DNA from: Janibacter limosus | GTDB taxonomy: Bacteria; Actinomycetota; Actinomycetes; Actinomycetales; Dermatophilaceae | Direction: 5' to 3' | Assembly (NCBI RefSeq): GCF_004295485.1 | Contig: NZ_CP036164.1 | Location: 620,001 to 684,000, forward strand | Length of the DNA: 64,000 nucleotides | Part shown: positions 8,448-16,905 of the stretch, piece by piece | How positions within the stretch are numbered: position 1 is the stretch's first letter | Layout of the letters: each line of letters begins with the position of its first letter | Position numbers and translations under genes: made by a program | The notes under the pieces: model-generated | Seen by the model: the letters and a program-made list of their open reading frames with translations, nothing else | The model's database searches: none | Told to the model about the DNA's origin: nothing

Positions 8448-9451
8448 CCTTCTCGACCCAGGTCCACCGCATGGTGGCTGCCGCCGTGGTCGGTGCGGCA
8501 GCCCTCACCGCGTTGGTCCTGGGCGTCGTGGCGATCGCGGCGACGGGCTCGCAGGGGGTGCGGGTCCTCGGGATCGACATGCTGGCGTGGATCCTGATCG
8601 CACCGGCCCTGGCCGTGGCCGCCAGCGGCGGCCTGGCGCTGGTCGTCCTGCGGTCCATCGACCGGCGGCGAGCCCAGGGGATCACCTACATCCACGACCA
8701 GGTGGCGGCGATCCGCGACGGCGGCGGAGCGCTTCCCCGCGCGGTCGTGGGCCTGAGCGACGTCGACGGGATCGCCGGGGAGCTCGCCCGGCTCGCGGGC
8801 GAGCTGGCCCAGCAGCGCGCGCTGGACCGTGACTTCGCCGCGGACGCCTCGCACCAGCTGCGGACCCCGCTGACGGCGCTGCTGATGCGCCTGGAGGAGA
8901 TCGGGCTGACCGACGACATCGAGGTCGTGCGCGACGAGGCGGCCGTCGCGGTGACCCAGGTCGAGCGGCTCACCGGCGTCGTCGACACCATGCGCACCCG
9001 CTCGAAGGGGGAGAAGGCGCAGCTGCCCGAGATCTCCCTGGACTCCGTCCTCGCCGGCCTGCAGCGGGAGTACCAGCCGGCCTTCACCGCGGCCCACCGC
9101 AGCATGCGGGTGCAGGGCCCGCCGGGCCTCGCCGTCCGGGCCGCGCCGGTCGACCTGGCGCAGATCCTGCAGACCCTCATCGAGAACTCGCTCGACCACG
9201 GTGCCGGACGCGTCGAGATCGAGATGCGCGGCTCGGGAGGGTCGGTCGTCATCGAGGTCCGCGACGAGGGGGAGGGCGTGCCCGCGGCCATCGCGCCGCA
9301 CATCTTCGAGCGCTCGGTCACCTCCCACGGCTCCGGCCTCGGCCTGGGCCTGGCCCGACAGCTCGCGGAGCGCAACGGCGGGAGGCTGCAGCTGGTGAGG
9401 ACCCAGCCGGCCGTCTTCGCGCTCTTCCTGTCCGGGCCGGGGAGCCGCTGA
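8444..9451 (+). CDS. Sensor histidine kinase
   Basis: A 335-residue membrane kinase that would phosphorylate the regulator just upstream. Two hydrophobic segments near residues 10-35 and 45-70 are joined by only a few residues, so there is almost no extracellular sensor. A HAMP-like linker leads to the H-box ADASHQLRTPL near 143. The ATPase domain has NSLDHG as N-box, DEGEGVP and GLGLGLARQL. The short outside loop suggests sensing within the membrane or through a partner. GTG start overlapping the regulator stop. Confidence 0.9.
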   Translation: MTFSTQVHRMVAAAVVGAAALTALVLGVVAIAATGSQGVRVLGIDMLAWILIAPALAVAASGGLALVVLRSIDRRRAQGITYIHDQVAAIRDGGGALPRAVVGLSDVDGIAGELARLAGELAQQRALDRDFAADASHQLRTPLTALLMRLEEIGLTDDIEVVRDEAAVAVTQVERLTGVVDTMRTRSKGEKAQLPEISLDSVLAGLQREYQPAFTAAHRSMRVQGPPGLAVRAAPVDLAQILQTLIENSLDHGAGRVEIEMRGSGGSVVIEVRDEGEGVPAAIAPHIFERSVTSHGSGLGLGLARQLAERNGGRLQLVRTQPAVFALFLSGPGSR

Positions 9452-9503
9452 CCTCCGGCCCCGGGGCCAGCCGTGCAGCCGGTCCTGACCACGGCCTGAC
9501 CAC

Positions 9504-10061
9504 TCAGACCGTGGGAGGCTCGTCCAGCTCCTGGACGTCCGGCTCGTGCACCCGGGGCGAGGTGCCCTCGTCCATCGGTTCGTTGGCGAAGACGAAGCGC
9601 TTGTAGGCCCAGAAGCGGAAGAGCGTGCCCAGCCCGATCCCGATCACGGTGGCGATGTTGTCCGCCAACCGAGAGGTGTAGTCGAGGCCGTAGTGCGAGA
9701 GCACCAGGCAGGCCGTGGAGATGATCAGGGCCAGGCCGTTGACGACGAAGAAGAGGGTGACCTCGTGGTGGACCGGTCGCGAGCGCCGGTGGGCGAAGGT
9801 CCAGCTCCGGTTGCCGAACCACGCGAAGGCCGTGGCGGTCACCCCGCTGATGATGCGCGCCGTCGTCACCTTGTCGTCGAGGACGGTGTGCGTCAGGAGG
9901 TTCATCCCGCCCAGGTCGATGACGAAGGAGATCGCGCCGATGAGGCCGAACTTCGCCATCTCGTGCCACACAGTGTCGACAAGGCGTGCGAAGCCGCCTC
10001 GACGGCGCGCGGACGGCGTGCCGGTCGGGGCGTCTCGGGAGGCTTGCGTGGATTCGGACAT
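9504..10061 (-). CDS. GtrA family membrane protein
   Basis: A 185-residue protein with four predicted membrane helices between residues 35 and 160, and disordered charged ends. FGLIGAISFVIDLGGMNLL, FGNRSWTF and FWAYKRFVF match the GtrA/DPMS family, thought to move polyprenyl-linked sugars across the membrane or support their synthases. Its gene faces purK, as in mycobacteria (Rv3277 beside purK/purE). The ATG lies 7 nt after a TACGCT box, so it is probably leaderless. The substrate is unknown. Confidence 0.85.
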   Translation of the reverse strand: MSESTQASRDAPTGTPSARRRGGFARLVDTVWHEMAKFGLIGAISFVIDLGGMNLLTHTVLDDKVTTARIISGVTATAFAWFGNRSWTFAHRRSRPVHHEVTLFFVVNGLALIISTACLVLSHYGLDYTSRLADNIATVIGIGLGTLFRFWAYKRFVFANEPMDEGTSPRVHEPDVQELDEPPTV

Positions 10062-10068
10062 CTCGAGC

Positions 10069-10074
10069 AGCGTA
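10069..10074 (-). promoter_or_regulatory. Leaderless -10 box of the gtrA-like gene
   Basis: TACGCT on the minus strand ends 7 nt before the ATG at 10061. Confidence 0.5.
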
Positions 10075-10102
10075 ATCGCGGGCGGGCCGAATGCGCGCAA
10101 CG

Positions 10103-10108
10103 TATCCT
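10103..10108 (+). promoter_or_regulatory. Leaderless -10 box of purK
   Basis: TATCCT ends 7 nt before the GTG at 10116 and supports that codon as start. Confidence 0.6.
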
Positions 10109-10115
10109 TCGGCAC

Positions 10116-11288
10116 GTGTCGATTCCCCCCCGTGCCCCTGGTGGCTTCCCCGTCGTCGGCATCATCGGCGGTGGCCAGCTCGCACGCATGTGCGCAGGCC
10201 CTGCTGCCGAGCTCGGCGTGACCCTGGCAGTCCTTGCTGAGGCGCCCGACGTCTCCGCAGCGCTCGTCACCCCCTTCGCCCCCGTCGGTGACCACACCGA
10301 CGTCGCGACGGTCCGCGAGTTCGCCAGCCACTGCGATGTCATCACCTTCGACCACGAGCACGTGCCTGCCGAGGTGATCGATGCGCTCCTCGCGGACGGT
10401 GTGGCCGTCCATCCCGGACCGGCAGCGCTCCTGCACGCCCAGGACAAGCTCGTCATGCGTGCGGCCCTCACCGAGGCCGGTGTGCCGTGCCCCCGGTGGG
10501 CGGCGGCGAGCAGCGAGCAGGACGTGATCGCCTTCGCCGACGAGCTGGGTTGGCCGGTCGTCGTCAAGACCCCCCGGGGCGGCTACGACGGGAAGGGGGT
10601 GCTCCTCGCCGAGCGCATCGACGACGTCCGTGAGTGGCTGGCTGCGGCCGCCGAGCGTGGCGAGCAGCTGCTGCTCGAGCAGCGTGTCCCCTTCGTCCGG
10701 GAGCTGTCGGTCCTGCTGGCCCGCAGCCCCTCCGGCCAGGCCGCGGCCTGGCCCGTCGTCGAGACGGTGCAGACCGACGGGGTCTGCACCGAGGTCATCG
10801 CGCCGGCCCCGGGGCTGGACGCGCAGGCCGCATCGGCAGCGACCGTCATCGGTCTCGACATCGCTGCCGCCCTCGAGGTCACCGGCGTCATGGCCGTGGA
10901 GCTCTTCGAGCTCGAGGACGGGTCGGTCGTCGTCAACGAGCTGGCGATGCGACCGCACAACTCGGGCCACTGGAGCATGGACGGCGCCGTCACCGGGCAG
11001 TTCGAGCAGCACCTGCGCGCCGTCCTCGACCTCCCGCTCGGCTCCCCCCGCGCCCGCGAGCCGTGGACCGTCATGGGCAATGTGCTCGGCGGGGAGCCCA
11101 CGGACCTGTACCCGACCTACCGCCACCTCATGGCCCGCGACCCGGAGCTGAAGGTGCACATGTACGGCAAGAGCGTGCGCCCCGGCCGCAAGATCGGGCA
11201 CGTCAACGTCAGCGGCAGCGACCTGGACGACCTGCGGGAGCGGGCCCGGCACGCAGCCGACTACATCCAGGGAGTGATCACCGAATGA
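10116..11288 (+). CDS. purK: N5-carboxyaminoimidazole ribonucleotide synthase
   Basis: A 390-residue ATP-grasp enzyme of purine synthesis. It carboxylates aminoimidazole ribonucleotide with ATP and bicarbonate to give N5-CAIR. Features: the N-terminal [25 protein letters not shown] near residue 150 for ATP binding, and [15 protein letters not shown] near 275 with metal ligands. The GTG start is set by the TATCCT box; the frame is open further upstream but overlaps the gtrA-like gene. ATGA overlap couples it to purE, which uses its product. Confidence 0.95.
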   Translation: MSIPPRAPGGFPVVGIIGGGQLARMCAGPAAELGVTLAVLAEAPDVSAALVTPFAPVGDHTDVATVREFASHCDVITFDHEHVPAEVIDALLADGVAVHPGPAALLHAQDKLVMRAALTEAGVPCPRWAAASSEQDVIAFADELGWPVVVKTPRGGYDGKGVLLAERIDDVREWLAAAAERGEQLLLEQRVPFVRELSVLLARSPSGQAAAWPVVETVQTDGVCTEVIAPAPGLDAQAASAATVIGLDIAAALEVTGVMAVELFELEDGSVVVNELAMRPHNSGHWSMDGAVTGQFEQHLRAVLDLPLGSPRAREPWTVMGNVLGGEPTDLYPTYRHLMARDPELKVHMYGKSVRPGRKIGHVNVSGSDLDDLRERARHAADYIQGVITE

Positions 11289-11821
11289 CCGCAGCCACGA
11301 GTGTCGACACGACCGCCACGGTCGGTCTCGTCATGGGCAGCGACAGCGACTGGCCCACGATGGAGGCGGCAGCGCTCGTCCTCTCCGACTTCGGCATCGC
11401 CTACGAGGCCGACGTCGTCTCCGCGCACCGGATGCCGACCGAGATGATCGCCTACGGGCAGGAGGCCGCCGACCGCGGGCTGCGGGTCATCATCGCGGGC
11501 GCCGGGGGAGCGGCCCACCTCCCGGGCATGCTCGCCTCGGTCACGACACTGCCGGTCGTCGGCGTGCCCGTCCCGCTGAAGCACCTGGACGGTATGGACT
11601 CGCTGCTGTCGATCGTGCAGATGCCTGCCGGGATCCCCGTCGCCACCATGGCCGTGGGTGGGGCGCGCAACGCCGGGCTGATGGCCGTGCGCATCCTCGC
11701 CTCCGGCGAGGGCGATGAGGCGGCGCGCCTGCGCTCCGCGCTCGCGGACTTCGCGACCGACCTGGCCGCGCAGGCTCACGCCAAGGGTGAGCGGCTGCGT
11801 CGGCAGGTCGCCGGGGACTGA
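11285..11821 (+). CDS. purE: N5-carboxyaminoimidazole ribonucleotide mutase
   Basis: A 178-residue class I PurE that converts N5-CAIR to CAIR. The signature GSDSDWPTM lies near residue 18, the catalytic His in SAHRMP near 45, and the [12 protein letters not shown] loop near 74. The N-terminus is about 10 residues longer than usual and rich in Thr/Ala. It is translated from the ATGA overlap with purK. The C-terminal helix ends in a basic tail. Confidence 0.95.
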   Translation: MTAATSVDTTATVGLVMGSDSDWPTMEAAALVLSDFGIAYEADVVSAHRMPTEMIAYGQEAADRGLRVIIAGAGGAAHLPGMLASVTTLPVVGVPVPLKHLDGMDSLLSIVQMPAGIPVATMAVGGARNAGLMAVRILASGEGDEAARLRSALADFATDLAAQAHAKGERLRRQVAGD

Positions 11822-11833
11822 CCCGGCGCTCGG

Positions 11834-12295
11834 TCAGCGGGAGGCGCCTTCGTTGCGCAGCTGGCGCCACTCGATCTTGGGGCAGGTGTCCATGACGACG
11901 AGCAGCCCCGCCTCGCGGGCACGGTCGGCCGCGGCGGGGTCCTCGACGCCCAGCTGCATCCAGATGGCGTCGATCTTGAGGCGGTCCTTGTTGGCGATGA
12001 CCTCGTCGACGACGGCTCCCACCTCCTTGCTGTTGACGAAGAGGTCGACGACCTTGACGTCACCATCGGGGATGTCGGAGATCGTCGCGTAGCCGGTGTC
12101 GCCGTCGACCTCCTCGGCCTCGGGGTGGACCGGGACGATCGCCTTGTGCATCTCGTGCTTGAGCCACCTGGCGACGCGGTGGGCGTCACGCTCGGTGTTG
12201 TTGCTCAGCCCGACGACCACCCAGGTGCCGGGGTCGGCGATGAGACGTCGCATCGTCTCCGTGTCGTTCTTGTGCGTGAGGCTCATGTGACCCAT
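11834..12295 (-). CDS. CoA-binding domain protein (YccU-like)
   Basis: A 153-residue single-domain Rossmann protein of the CoA_binding_2 family. The nucleotide loop is [20 protein letters not shown] near residue 27, where the usual glycine-rich turn is replaced by [14 protein letters not shown] near 107 and MDTCPKIEW at the end are family hallmarks. It likely binds CoA or acyl-CoA; no enzyme activity is known for stand-alone members. The ATG at 12295 has GGGGAG 6 nt upstream; an internal ATG three codons later is the alternative. Convergent with purE. Confidence 0.82.
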   Translation of the reverse strand: MGHMSLTHKNDTETMRRLIADPGTWVVVGLSNNTERDAHRVARWLKHEMHKAIVPVHPEAEEVDGDTGYATISDIPDGDVKVVDLFVNSKEVGAVVDEVIANKDRLKIDAIWMQLGVEDPAAADRAREAGLLVVMDTCPKIEWRQLRNEGASR

Positions 12296-12412
12296 CCAAC
12301 GCTCCCCGAGGACGGGAATCAACGGTCCACGCCATGCTGTTCATGGAATGTCCTCCTCCTTCGGTCATACTGCGCCGAGGAACCACCCGCCACCAAGCTC
12401 CGTGAGGATCAT

Positions 12413-13588
12413 GTGACTACCAAGATCGCCGTCGTCGGGACGGGCTACGTGGGCCTGTCCATGGCCGTCCTGCTGGCCCAGCACAACCACGTGGTCGGAT
12501 TCGACATCGACGCCCGCCGCGTGGAGATGCTCAACTCCGGCCGCAGTCCGATCCACGACGAGCAGATCGTCGACTTCCTGGCCAACCGCGACCTGGACCT
12601 GACCTTCACCCTCGACAACGAGCAGGCCTACGCAGACGCCGACTTCGTCGTCATCGCAACCCCGACGGACTACGACCCGGACACCAACTACTTCGACACC
12701 TCGTCGGTCGAAGGCGTGGTGCGCGATGTCATGCGGATCAACCCGCAGGCGGTCATGGTCGTCAAGTCCACGATCCCCGTCGGCTTCACCGCCAGCCTGA
12801 GCGAGCAGCTGGGCACGGACAATCTGGTCTTCAGCCCCGAGTTCCTGCGCGAGGGCCAGGCGCTGCACGACAGCCTGCACCCCAGCCGGATCGTCGTCGG
12901 CGAGGTCAGCGACCGCGGCCAGCAGTTCGCCGACCTGCTCCTGGGCGCCGCCGAGGACAGCGACACCGCCGTGCTGCTGACCCACTCCACCGAGGCCGAG
13001 GCGATCAAGCTCTTCGCCAACACCTTCCTGGCCATGCGGGTGGCGTACTTCAACGAGCTGGACACCTTCGCCGCGCGACTGGGCCTGGACACCCGCCAGA
13101 TCATCGACGGAGTCGGCCTGGACCCGCGCATCGGCACCCACTACAACAACCCGTCCTTCGGGTACGGCGGCTACTGCCTGCCCAAGGACACCAAGCAGCT
13201 GCTGGCCAACTACGAGGACGTCCCGCAGAACCTCATGCAGGCCATCGTCGACTCCAACCGCACCCGCAAGGACTTCGTCGCCGAGGACATCCTGCGCCGC
13301 GAGCCCAAGGTCGTGGGCGTGCACCGGCTGATCATGAAGGCCGGGTCCGACAACTTCCGCGCCTCCTCCATCCAGGGGATCATGAAGCGCCTGAAGGGCA
13401 AGGGCATCGAGGTCATCATCTTCGAGCCGGCCATGGAGGAGGAGACCTTCTTCGGCTCCCGCGTCGTCCGCGACGCTGAGGCCTTCAAGCGCGAGGCCGA
13501 CGTCATCATCGCCAACCGCCGCACCACCGACCTCGCAGACGTCGCCGACAAGGTCTACACCCGCGACCTCTTCGGCACCGACTCCTGA
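12413..13588 (+). CDS. UDP-glucose/GDP-mannose dehydrogenase family protein
   Basis: A 391-residue NAD-dependent sugar-nucleotide dehydrogenase that oxidises a UDP- or GDP-hexose C6 twice, giving a uronic acid. The N-domain has [17 protein letters not shown] at residue 5, the middle has [10 protein letters not shown] and [12 protein letters not shown], and the catalytic Cys is in [15 protein letters not shown] near 250. The sequence resembles UDP-glucose 6-dehydrogenase, and uronic acids would feed surface polysaccharide. GTG start with GAGG 5 nt upstream. The intergenic space before it separates it from the CoA-binding gene, which runs the other way. Confidence 0.9.
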   Translation: MTTKIAVVGTGYVGLSMAVLLAQHNHVVGFDIDARRVEMLNSGRSPIHDEQIVDFLANRDLDLTFTLDNEQAYADADFVVIATPTDYDPDTNYFDTSSVEGVVRDVMRINPQAVMVVKSTIPVGFTASLSEQLGTDNLVFSPEFLREGQALHDSLHPSRIVVGEVSDRGQQFADLLLGAAEDSDTAVLLTHSTEAEAIKLFANTFLAMRVAYFNELDTFAARLGLDTRQIIDGVGLDPRIGTHYNNPSFGYGGYCLPKDTKQLLANYEDVPQNLMQAIVDSNRTRKDFVAEDILRREPKVVGVHRLIMKAGSDNFRASSIQGIMKRLKGKGIEVIIFEPAMEEETFFGSRVVRDAEAFKREADVIIANRRTTDLADVADKVYTRDLFGTDS

Positions 13589-13634
13589 CCCGAGCCTGCG
13601 CCGGACGTCCGGGACCGGGTCGGCGAGGCACGGG

Positions 13635-13640
13635 TAGCAT
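13635..13640 (+). promoter_or_regulatory. Leaderless -10 box of the acyl-CoA dehydrogenase gene
   Basis: TAGCAT ends 8 nt before the GTG at 13649. Confidence 0.5.
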
Positions 13641-13648
13641 CAGGCTCC

Positions 13649-14827
13649 GTGAGCGCGAACCCAGACTTTGACCTGTTCCGGACCAACGAGGACCACGAGG
13701 CCATCCGCGAGGCGGTGAGGGCGGTCGCCGAGGCGAAGATCAAGCCCTTCGCCGCGGAGGTCGACGAGGAGTCCCGCTACCCGACCGAGGCCAACCAGGC
13801 GCTCATCGCGAGCGACTTCCACGCGGCCCACGTCGCCGAGGAGCACGGCGGCGTCGGTGCCGATGCGCTCGCCGTCTGCATCATCATCGAAGAGGTCGCC
13901 CGGGTGTGCGCCTCCTCGTCCCTCATCCCGGCCGTCAACAAGCTCGGCTCGATGCCCGTCATCCTCGGCGGGTCCGACGAGATCAACGCCCGGTACATGC
14001 CGCGCCTGGCCAAGGGCGAGGGCTTCAGCTACGGGCTGTCCGAGCGCGAGGCCGGGTCCGACACCGCCGGCATGAAGTGCAAGGCCACCAAGGACGGCGA
14101 CGACTGGATCCTGGGCGGCCAGAAGGCGTGGATCACCAACGCCGGCGAGTCCGAGCTCTACACCGTGCTCGCCGTCACCGACCCCGACGGCGCCCGCGGC
14201 AACAACATCTCCGCCTTCGTCGTCGAGAAGTCCGACGAGGGCTTCGGCTTCTCGGAGAAGGAGCGCAAGCTCGGCATCAAGGGATCGCCCACCCGCGAGC
14301 TGCACTTCGACAACTGCCGCATCCCCGGCGACCGCATCGTCGGCGCCGAGGGCGAGGGGCTGAAGATCGCCCTGCGCACCCTCGACCACACCCGCGTCAC
14401 CATCGGCGCCCAGGCCGTCGGCATCGCCCAGGGCGCCCTCGACGAGGCCCTGGCGTACGTCAAGGAGCGCAAGCAGTTCGGCAAGAACATCGCCGAGTTC
14501 CAGGGCATCCAGTTCATGCTCGCCGACATGGCGATGGAGCTCGAGGCCGCCCGCCAGATGGTCTACGTCGCCGCCGCCAAGTCCGAGCGCCACGACGCAG
14601 ACCTGTCCTTCTTCGGCGCCGCCGCCAAATGCTTCGCCTCCGATGTCGCGATGAAGGTCACCACCGACGCCGTCCAGCTGCTCGGCGGCGCCGGCTACAC
14701 CCGCGACTTCCCGCTCGAGCGGATGATGCGCGACGCCAAGATCACCCAGATCTACGAAGGCACCAACCAGGTGCAGCGGATCGTCATGGCACGTCAGCTC
14801 CTCAAGGGCCTGCCGACCGCTCGCTGA
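13649..14827 (+). CDS. Acyl-CoA dehydrogenase
   Basis: A 392-residue FAD flavoprotein that makes the trans-2,3 double bond in acyl-CoA during beta-oxidation. Features: YGLSEREAGSD near residue 126, WILGGQKAWITNAG near 150, ERKQFGKNIAEFQ near 272, LLGGAGYTRDFPLERMMRD near 347 and the catalytic Glu in QIYEGTNQVQR near 370. It matches the FadE25-type short/branched-chain group, also found next to purE in mycobacteria (Rv3274c). It faces the hydroxyacyl-CoA dehydrogenase of the same pathway across a structured intergenic region. Confidence 0.93.
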   Translation: MSANPDFDLFRTNEDHEAIREAVRAVAEAKIKPFAAEVDEESRYPTEANQALIASDFHAAHVAEEHGGVGADALAVCIIIEEVARVCASSSLIPAVNKLGSMPVILGGSDEINARYMPRLAKGEGFSYGLSEREAGSDTAGMKCKATKDGDDWILGGQKAWITNAGESELYTVLAVTDPDGARGNNISAFVVEKSDEGFGFSEKERKLGIKGSPTRELHFDNCRIPGDRIVGAEGEGLKIALRTLDHTRVTIGAQAVGIAQGALDEALAYVKERKQFGKNIAEFQGIQFMLADMAMELEAARQMVYVAAAKSERHDADLSFFGAAAKCFASDVAMKVTTDAVQLLGGAGYTRDFPLERMMRDAKITQIYEGTNQVQRIVMARQLLKGLPTAR

Positions 14828-14893
14828 GCCCTCTCCCTTCGCCGCCCCGATCGGTTCGTCGCCCCGATCGGGTACGCCGCCTCGATCGGGTAC

Positions 14894-15008
14894 GCCGCCT
14901 CGAGGATGGGGTGGCGCACTGAAAAGTCCGGACCGCTCTACGCATACGTCACGTTGCGTAGACGGTCCGGACTTTTCTTGATGCGCGCCACTCCACACTC
15001 GAGGCGGC
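14894..15008. repeat. 115-bp nested inverted repeat containing a bidirectional terminator
   Basis: Three nested arm pairs share one centre: GCCGCCTCGAG/CTCGAGGCGGC outside, GTGGCGC/GCGCCAC in the middle, and AAAAGTCCGGACCG/CGGTCCGGACTTTT plus CTACGCA/TGCGTAG inside. The inner stem with A and T runs on each side is a bidirectional intrinsic terminator. The extra outer arms are unusual and could mark a small inverted-repeat element. Confidence 0.7.
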
Positions 15009-15027
15009 TTCCCCCCTTGGGCCCGTC

Positions 15028-15081
15028 GTCGTTGTGCACACCCGGTCCCCCCGAGAGGGTGGGCCGGGCGCGCACAACGAC
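15028..15081. terminator. Second inverted repeat in the convergent region
   Basis: GTCGTTGTGC and GCACAACGAC form a perfect 10-bp stem enclosing a further GC-rich CACCC/GGGTG pair. No T-run follows. Confidence 0.45.
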
Positions 15082-15210
15082 GCCAGGCAGCGACGAGGTC
15101 ACTGAGGGCGTGGGTGGAGGTCGGGGCGGCCCGACTCATGACGCAGGCCGTTCACGGCCGGAGTCTTGGGGCCGTCCGAGCCTCCATCCGCACCCGGACG
15201 TGCGCGTCGG

Positions 15211-16071
15211 TCAGCTGTCGTAGGTGTAGAAGCCGCGGCCGGACTTGCGGCCCATCAGGCCGGCGTCGACCATGCGCTGCAGGAGCGGCGGGGGAGCGTA
15301 GAGCGGCTCCTTGAACTCCTCGTAGAGGGACTGGGCGACGGCCATCGTGGTGTCGAGGCCGATGAGGTCGGCGAGGGCGAGGGGGCCCTGCGGGTGCGCG
15401 GCGCCCAGGACGAAGCCCTGGTCGATGTCCTCGGCCGTCGCGAAGCCCGACTCGTACATGCGGATCGCGCTGAGGATGAAGGGGATCAGCAGGCTGTTGA
15501 CGACGAAGCCGGCCCGGTCCTGGCAGGTGATCGCGTGCTTGCCGAGCTCACCGTCGACATAGGTGCGGGCCCGCTCGACGGTGTCGTCCGCCGTCATCAG
15601 CGAGGGGACCAGCTCGACGAGCTTGAGGACCGGCACCGGGTTGAAGAAGTGCACGCCCAGCACGTTGGAGGGCCGCTTGGTGACTGTCGCGAGCTTCATG
15701 ATCGGGATGGAGCTGGTGTTGGAGGCGAGGATCGCGTCGGGTGACGTGACGATCTCGTCGAGCTGCTTGAAGAGCTCGACCTTGGCCCCCTCGTCCTCGA
15801 CGATCGCCTCGACGACCATGTCGCGGTCGGCGAGGTCACCGAGCTCGGTGACGACGCGGATGCGCCCGAGTACCTCGTCGGCACTGTCGAGGCGGCCGCG
15901 CTCCTCCGCGCGGCGCAGCGACTTCTCCAACCGGCCGCGTCCCGCGTCGGCGCGCTCCTGGCTCGACTCGACGACGATGACGTCGGAGCCGGCCCGGGCG
16001 CACACCTCGGCGATGCCGGCACCCATGAGGCCGCATCCCACGACCCCGATCTTCTGCAGCGTGTTGTCCAT
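15211..16071 (-). CDS. 3-hydroxybutyryl-CoA dehydrogenase
   Basis: A 286-residue NAD(P)-dependent 3-hydroxyacyl-CoA dehydrogenase interconverting 3-hydroxybutyryl-CoA and acetoacetyl-CoA. The Rossmann motif GVVGCGLMGAGIAEVCARAG starts at residue 9, SNTSSIPI near 117, the catalytic His in GVHFFNPVPVLKLVELV near 139, and the dimer domain ends GRGFYTYDS. The start is fixed by a TATCGT -10 box 7 nt before the ATG. With scoAB further on it could handle acetoacetate or polyhydroxybutyrate carbon. Confidence 0.93.
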   Translation of the reverse strand: MDNTLQKIGVVGCGLMGAGIAEVCARAGSDVIVVESSQERADAGRGRLEKSLRRAEERGRLDSADEVLGRIRVVTELGDLADRDMVVEAIVEDEGAKVELFKQLDEIVTSPDAILASNTSSIPIMKLATVTKRPSNVLGVHFFNPVPVLKLVELVPSLMTADDTVERARTYVDGELGKHAITCQDRAGFVVNSLLIPFILSAIRMYESGFATAEDIDQGFVLGAAHPQGPLALADLIGLDTTMAVAQSLYEEFKEPLYAPPPLLQRMVDAGLMGRKSGRGFYTYDS

Positions 16072-16078
16072 GGACTGC

Positions 16079-16084
16079 ACGATA
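16079..16084 (-). promoter_or_regulatory. Leaderless -10 box of the hydroxybutyryl-CoA dehydrogenase gene
   Basis: TATCGT on the minus strand ends 7 nt before the ATG at 16071. Confidence 0.55.
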
Positions 16085-16123
16085 TGTCGATGTGACGCGA
16101 CGCACAGCACCGGGTCTGGGGCA

Positions 16124-16129
16124 TAGCCT
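16124..16129 (+). promoter_or_regulatory. -10 box of the lutABC operon
   Basis: TAGCCT lies about 38 nt before the lutA ATG, predicting a short leader that includes the GAAGGGGG ribosome site. No operator for a LutR-type regulator was recognised. Confidence 0.4.
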
Positions 16130-16167
16130 GAGGACCGACCGCCGAACATCGATGAAGGGGGCCACGC

Positions 16168-16905
16168 ATGCGGGTCGCGCTCATGGCCACGTGCATCGGG
16201 GACACGATGTTCCCCGATGTCGCCAAGGCCACTGTCACCGTGCTCGAGCGGCTGGGGGTGGACGTCGACTTCCCTGCGGCACAGACCTGCTGCGGCCAAC
16301 CGATGATCAACACCGGCTACTTCGACGAGGCCGAGCCCGTGGTGCGGGCCTACCACCGGGCCTTCGCGGACCACGACGCCGTGGTGCTCCCTTCGGGCTC
16401 CTGCGCAGGCTCGGTGCGCCACCAGCACGAGATCGTCGCCCGGCGCTCCGGCGACGCCGGCCTGGTGGCCACCGTCGAGCGCCAGGCCCCCCGCGCCTAC
16501 GAGCTCAGCGAGTTCCTCGTGGACGTCCTCGGGGTGACCGACGTGGGCGCGAGCTTCCCCCACACCGTCGCCTACCACCCGACCTGCCACTCGCTGCGCA
16601 TGCTCGGGGTCGGCGACCGGCCCCGCCGCCTGCTCGAGGCGGTCCGCGGGCTCGAGCTCGTCGACCTCCCGGGGGAGCGGGAGTGCTGCGGCTTCGGTGG
16701 GACCTTCGCACTCAAGAACGCCGAGGTGTCCAGCGCCATGGGCCAGGACAAGGCCGCCGGCGTCGTCCACTCCGGGGCCGAGGTGCTCGTGGCCGGCGAC
16801 TCGTCATGCCTCATGCAGATCGGCGGGGTCCTCTCCCGCCAGCGAGCCGGGGTGCGCACCATGCACCTGGCGGAGGTCCTCGCGGCGCAGGAGGAGACGG
16901 CATGA
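16168..16905 (+). CDS. lutA: Lactate utilization protein A (Fe-S oxidoreductase, CCG domains)
   Basis: A 245-residue protein with two CCG domains, which bind an Fe-S cluster or heterodisulfide. The first is QTCCGQPMINTGYFDEA near residue 47; the second, ERECCGFGGTFALKN, lies near 170. It is the LutA/YkgE subunit of the LutABC complex that oxidises L-lactate to pyruvate. The ATG has GAAGGGGG about 10 nt upstream. Its stop overlaps the lutB start in ATGA. Confidence 0.92.
   Translation: MRVALMATCIGDTMFPDVAKATVTVLERLGVDVDFPAAQTCCGQPMINTGYFDEAEPVVRAYHRAFADHDAVVLPSGSCAGSVRHQHEIVARRSGDAGLVATVERQAPRAYELSEFLVDVLGVTDVGASFPHTVAYHPTCHSLRMLGVGDRPRRLLEAVRGLELVDLPGERECCGFGGTFALKNAEVSSAMGQDKAAGVVHSGAEVLVAGDSSCLMQIGGVLSRQRAGVRTMHLAEVLAAQEETA

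Larger units (their letters stand above)
14828..15210. other. 383-bp gene-free convergent region
   Basis: It lies between the acyl-CoA dehydrogenase and hydroxyacyl-CoA dehydrogenase stops. It holds short direct repeats of GATCGGGTACGCCGCCTCGA near 14870-14905, a nested inverted repeat at 14894-15008 and a second stem at 15028-15081. I see no coding sequence or RNA gene. Confidence 0.7.
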
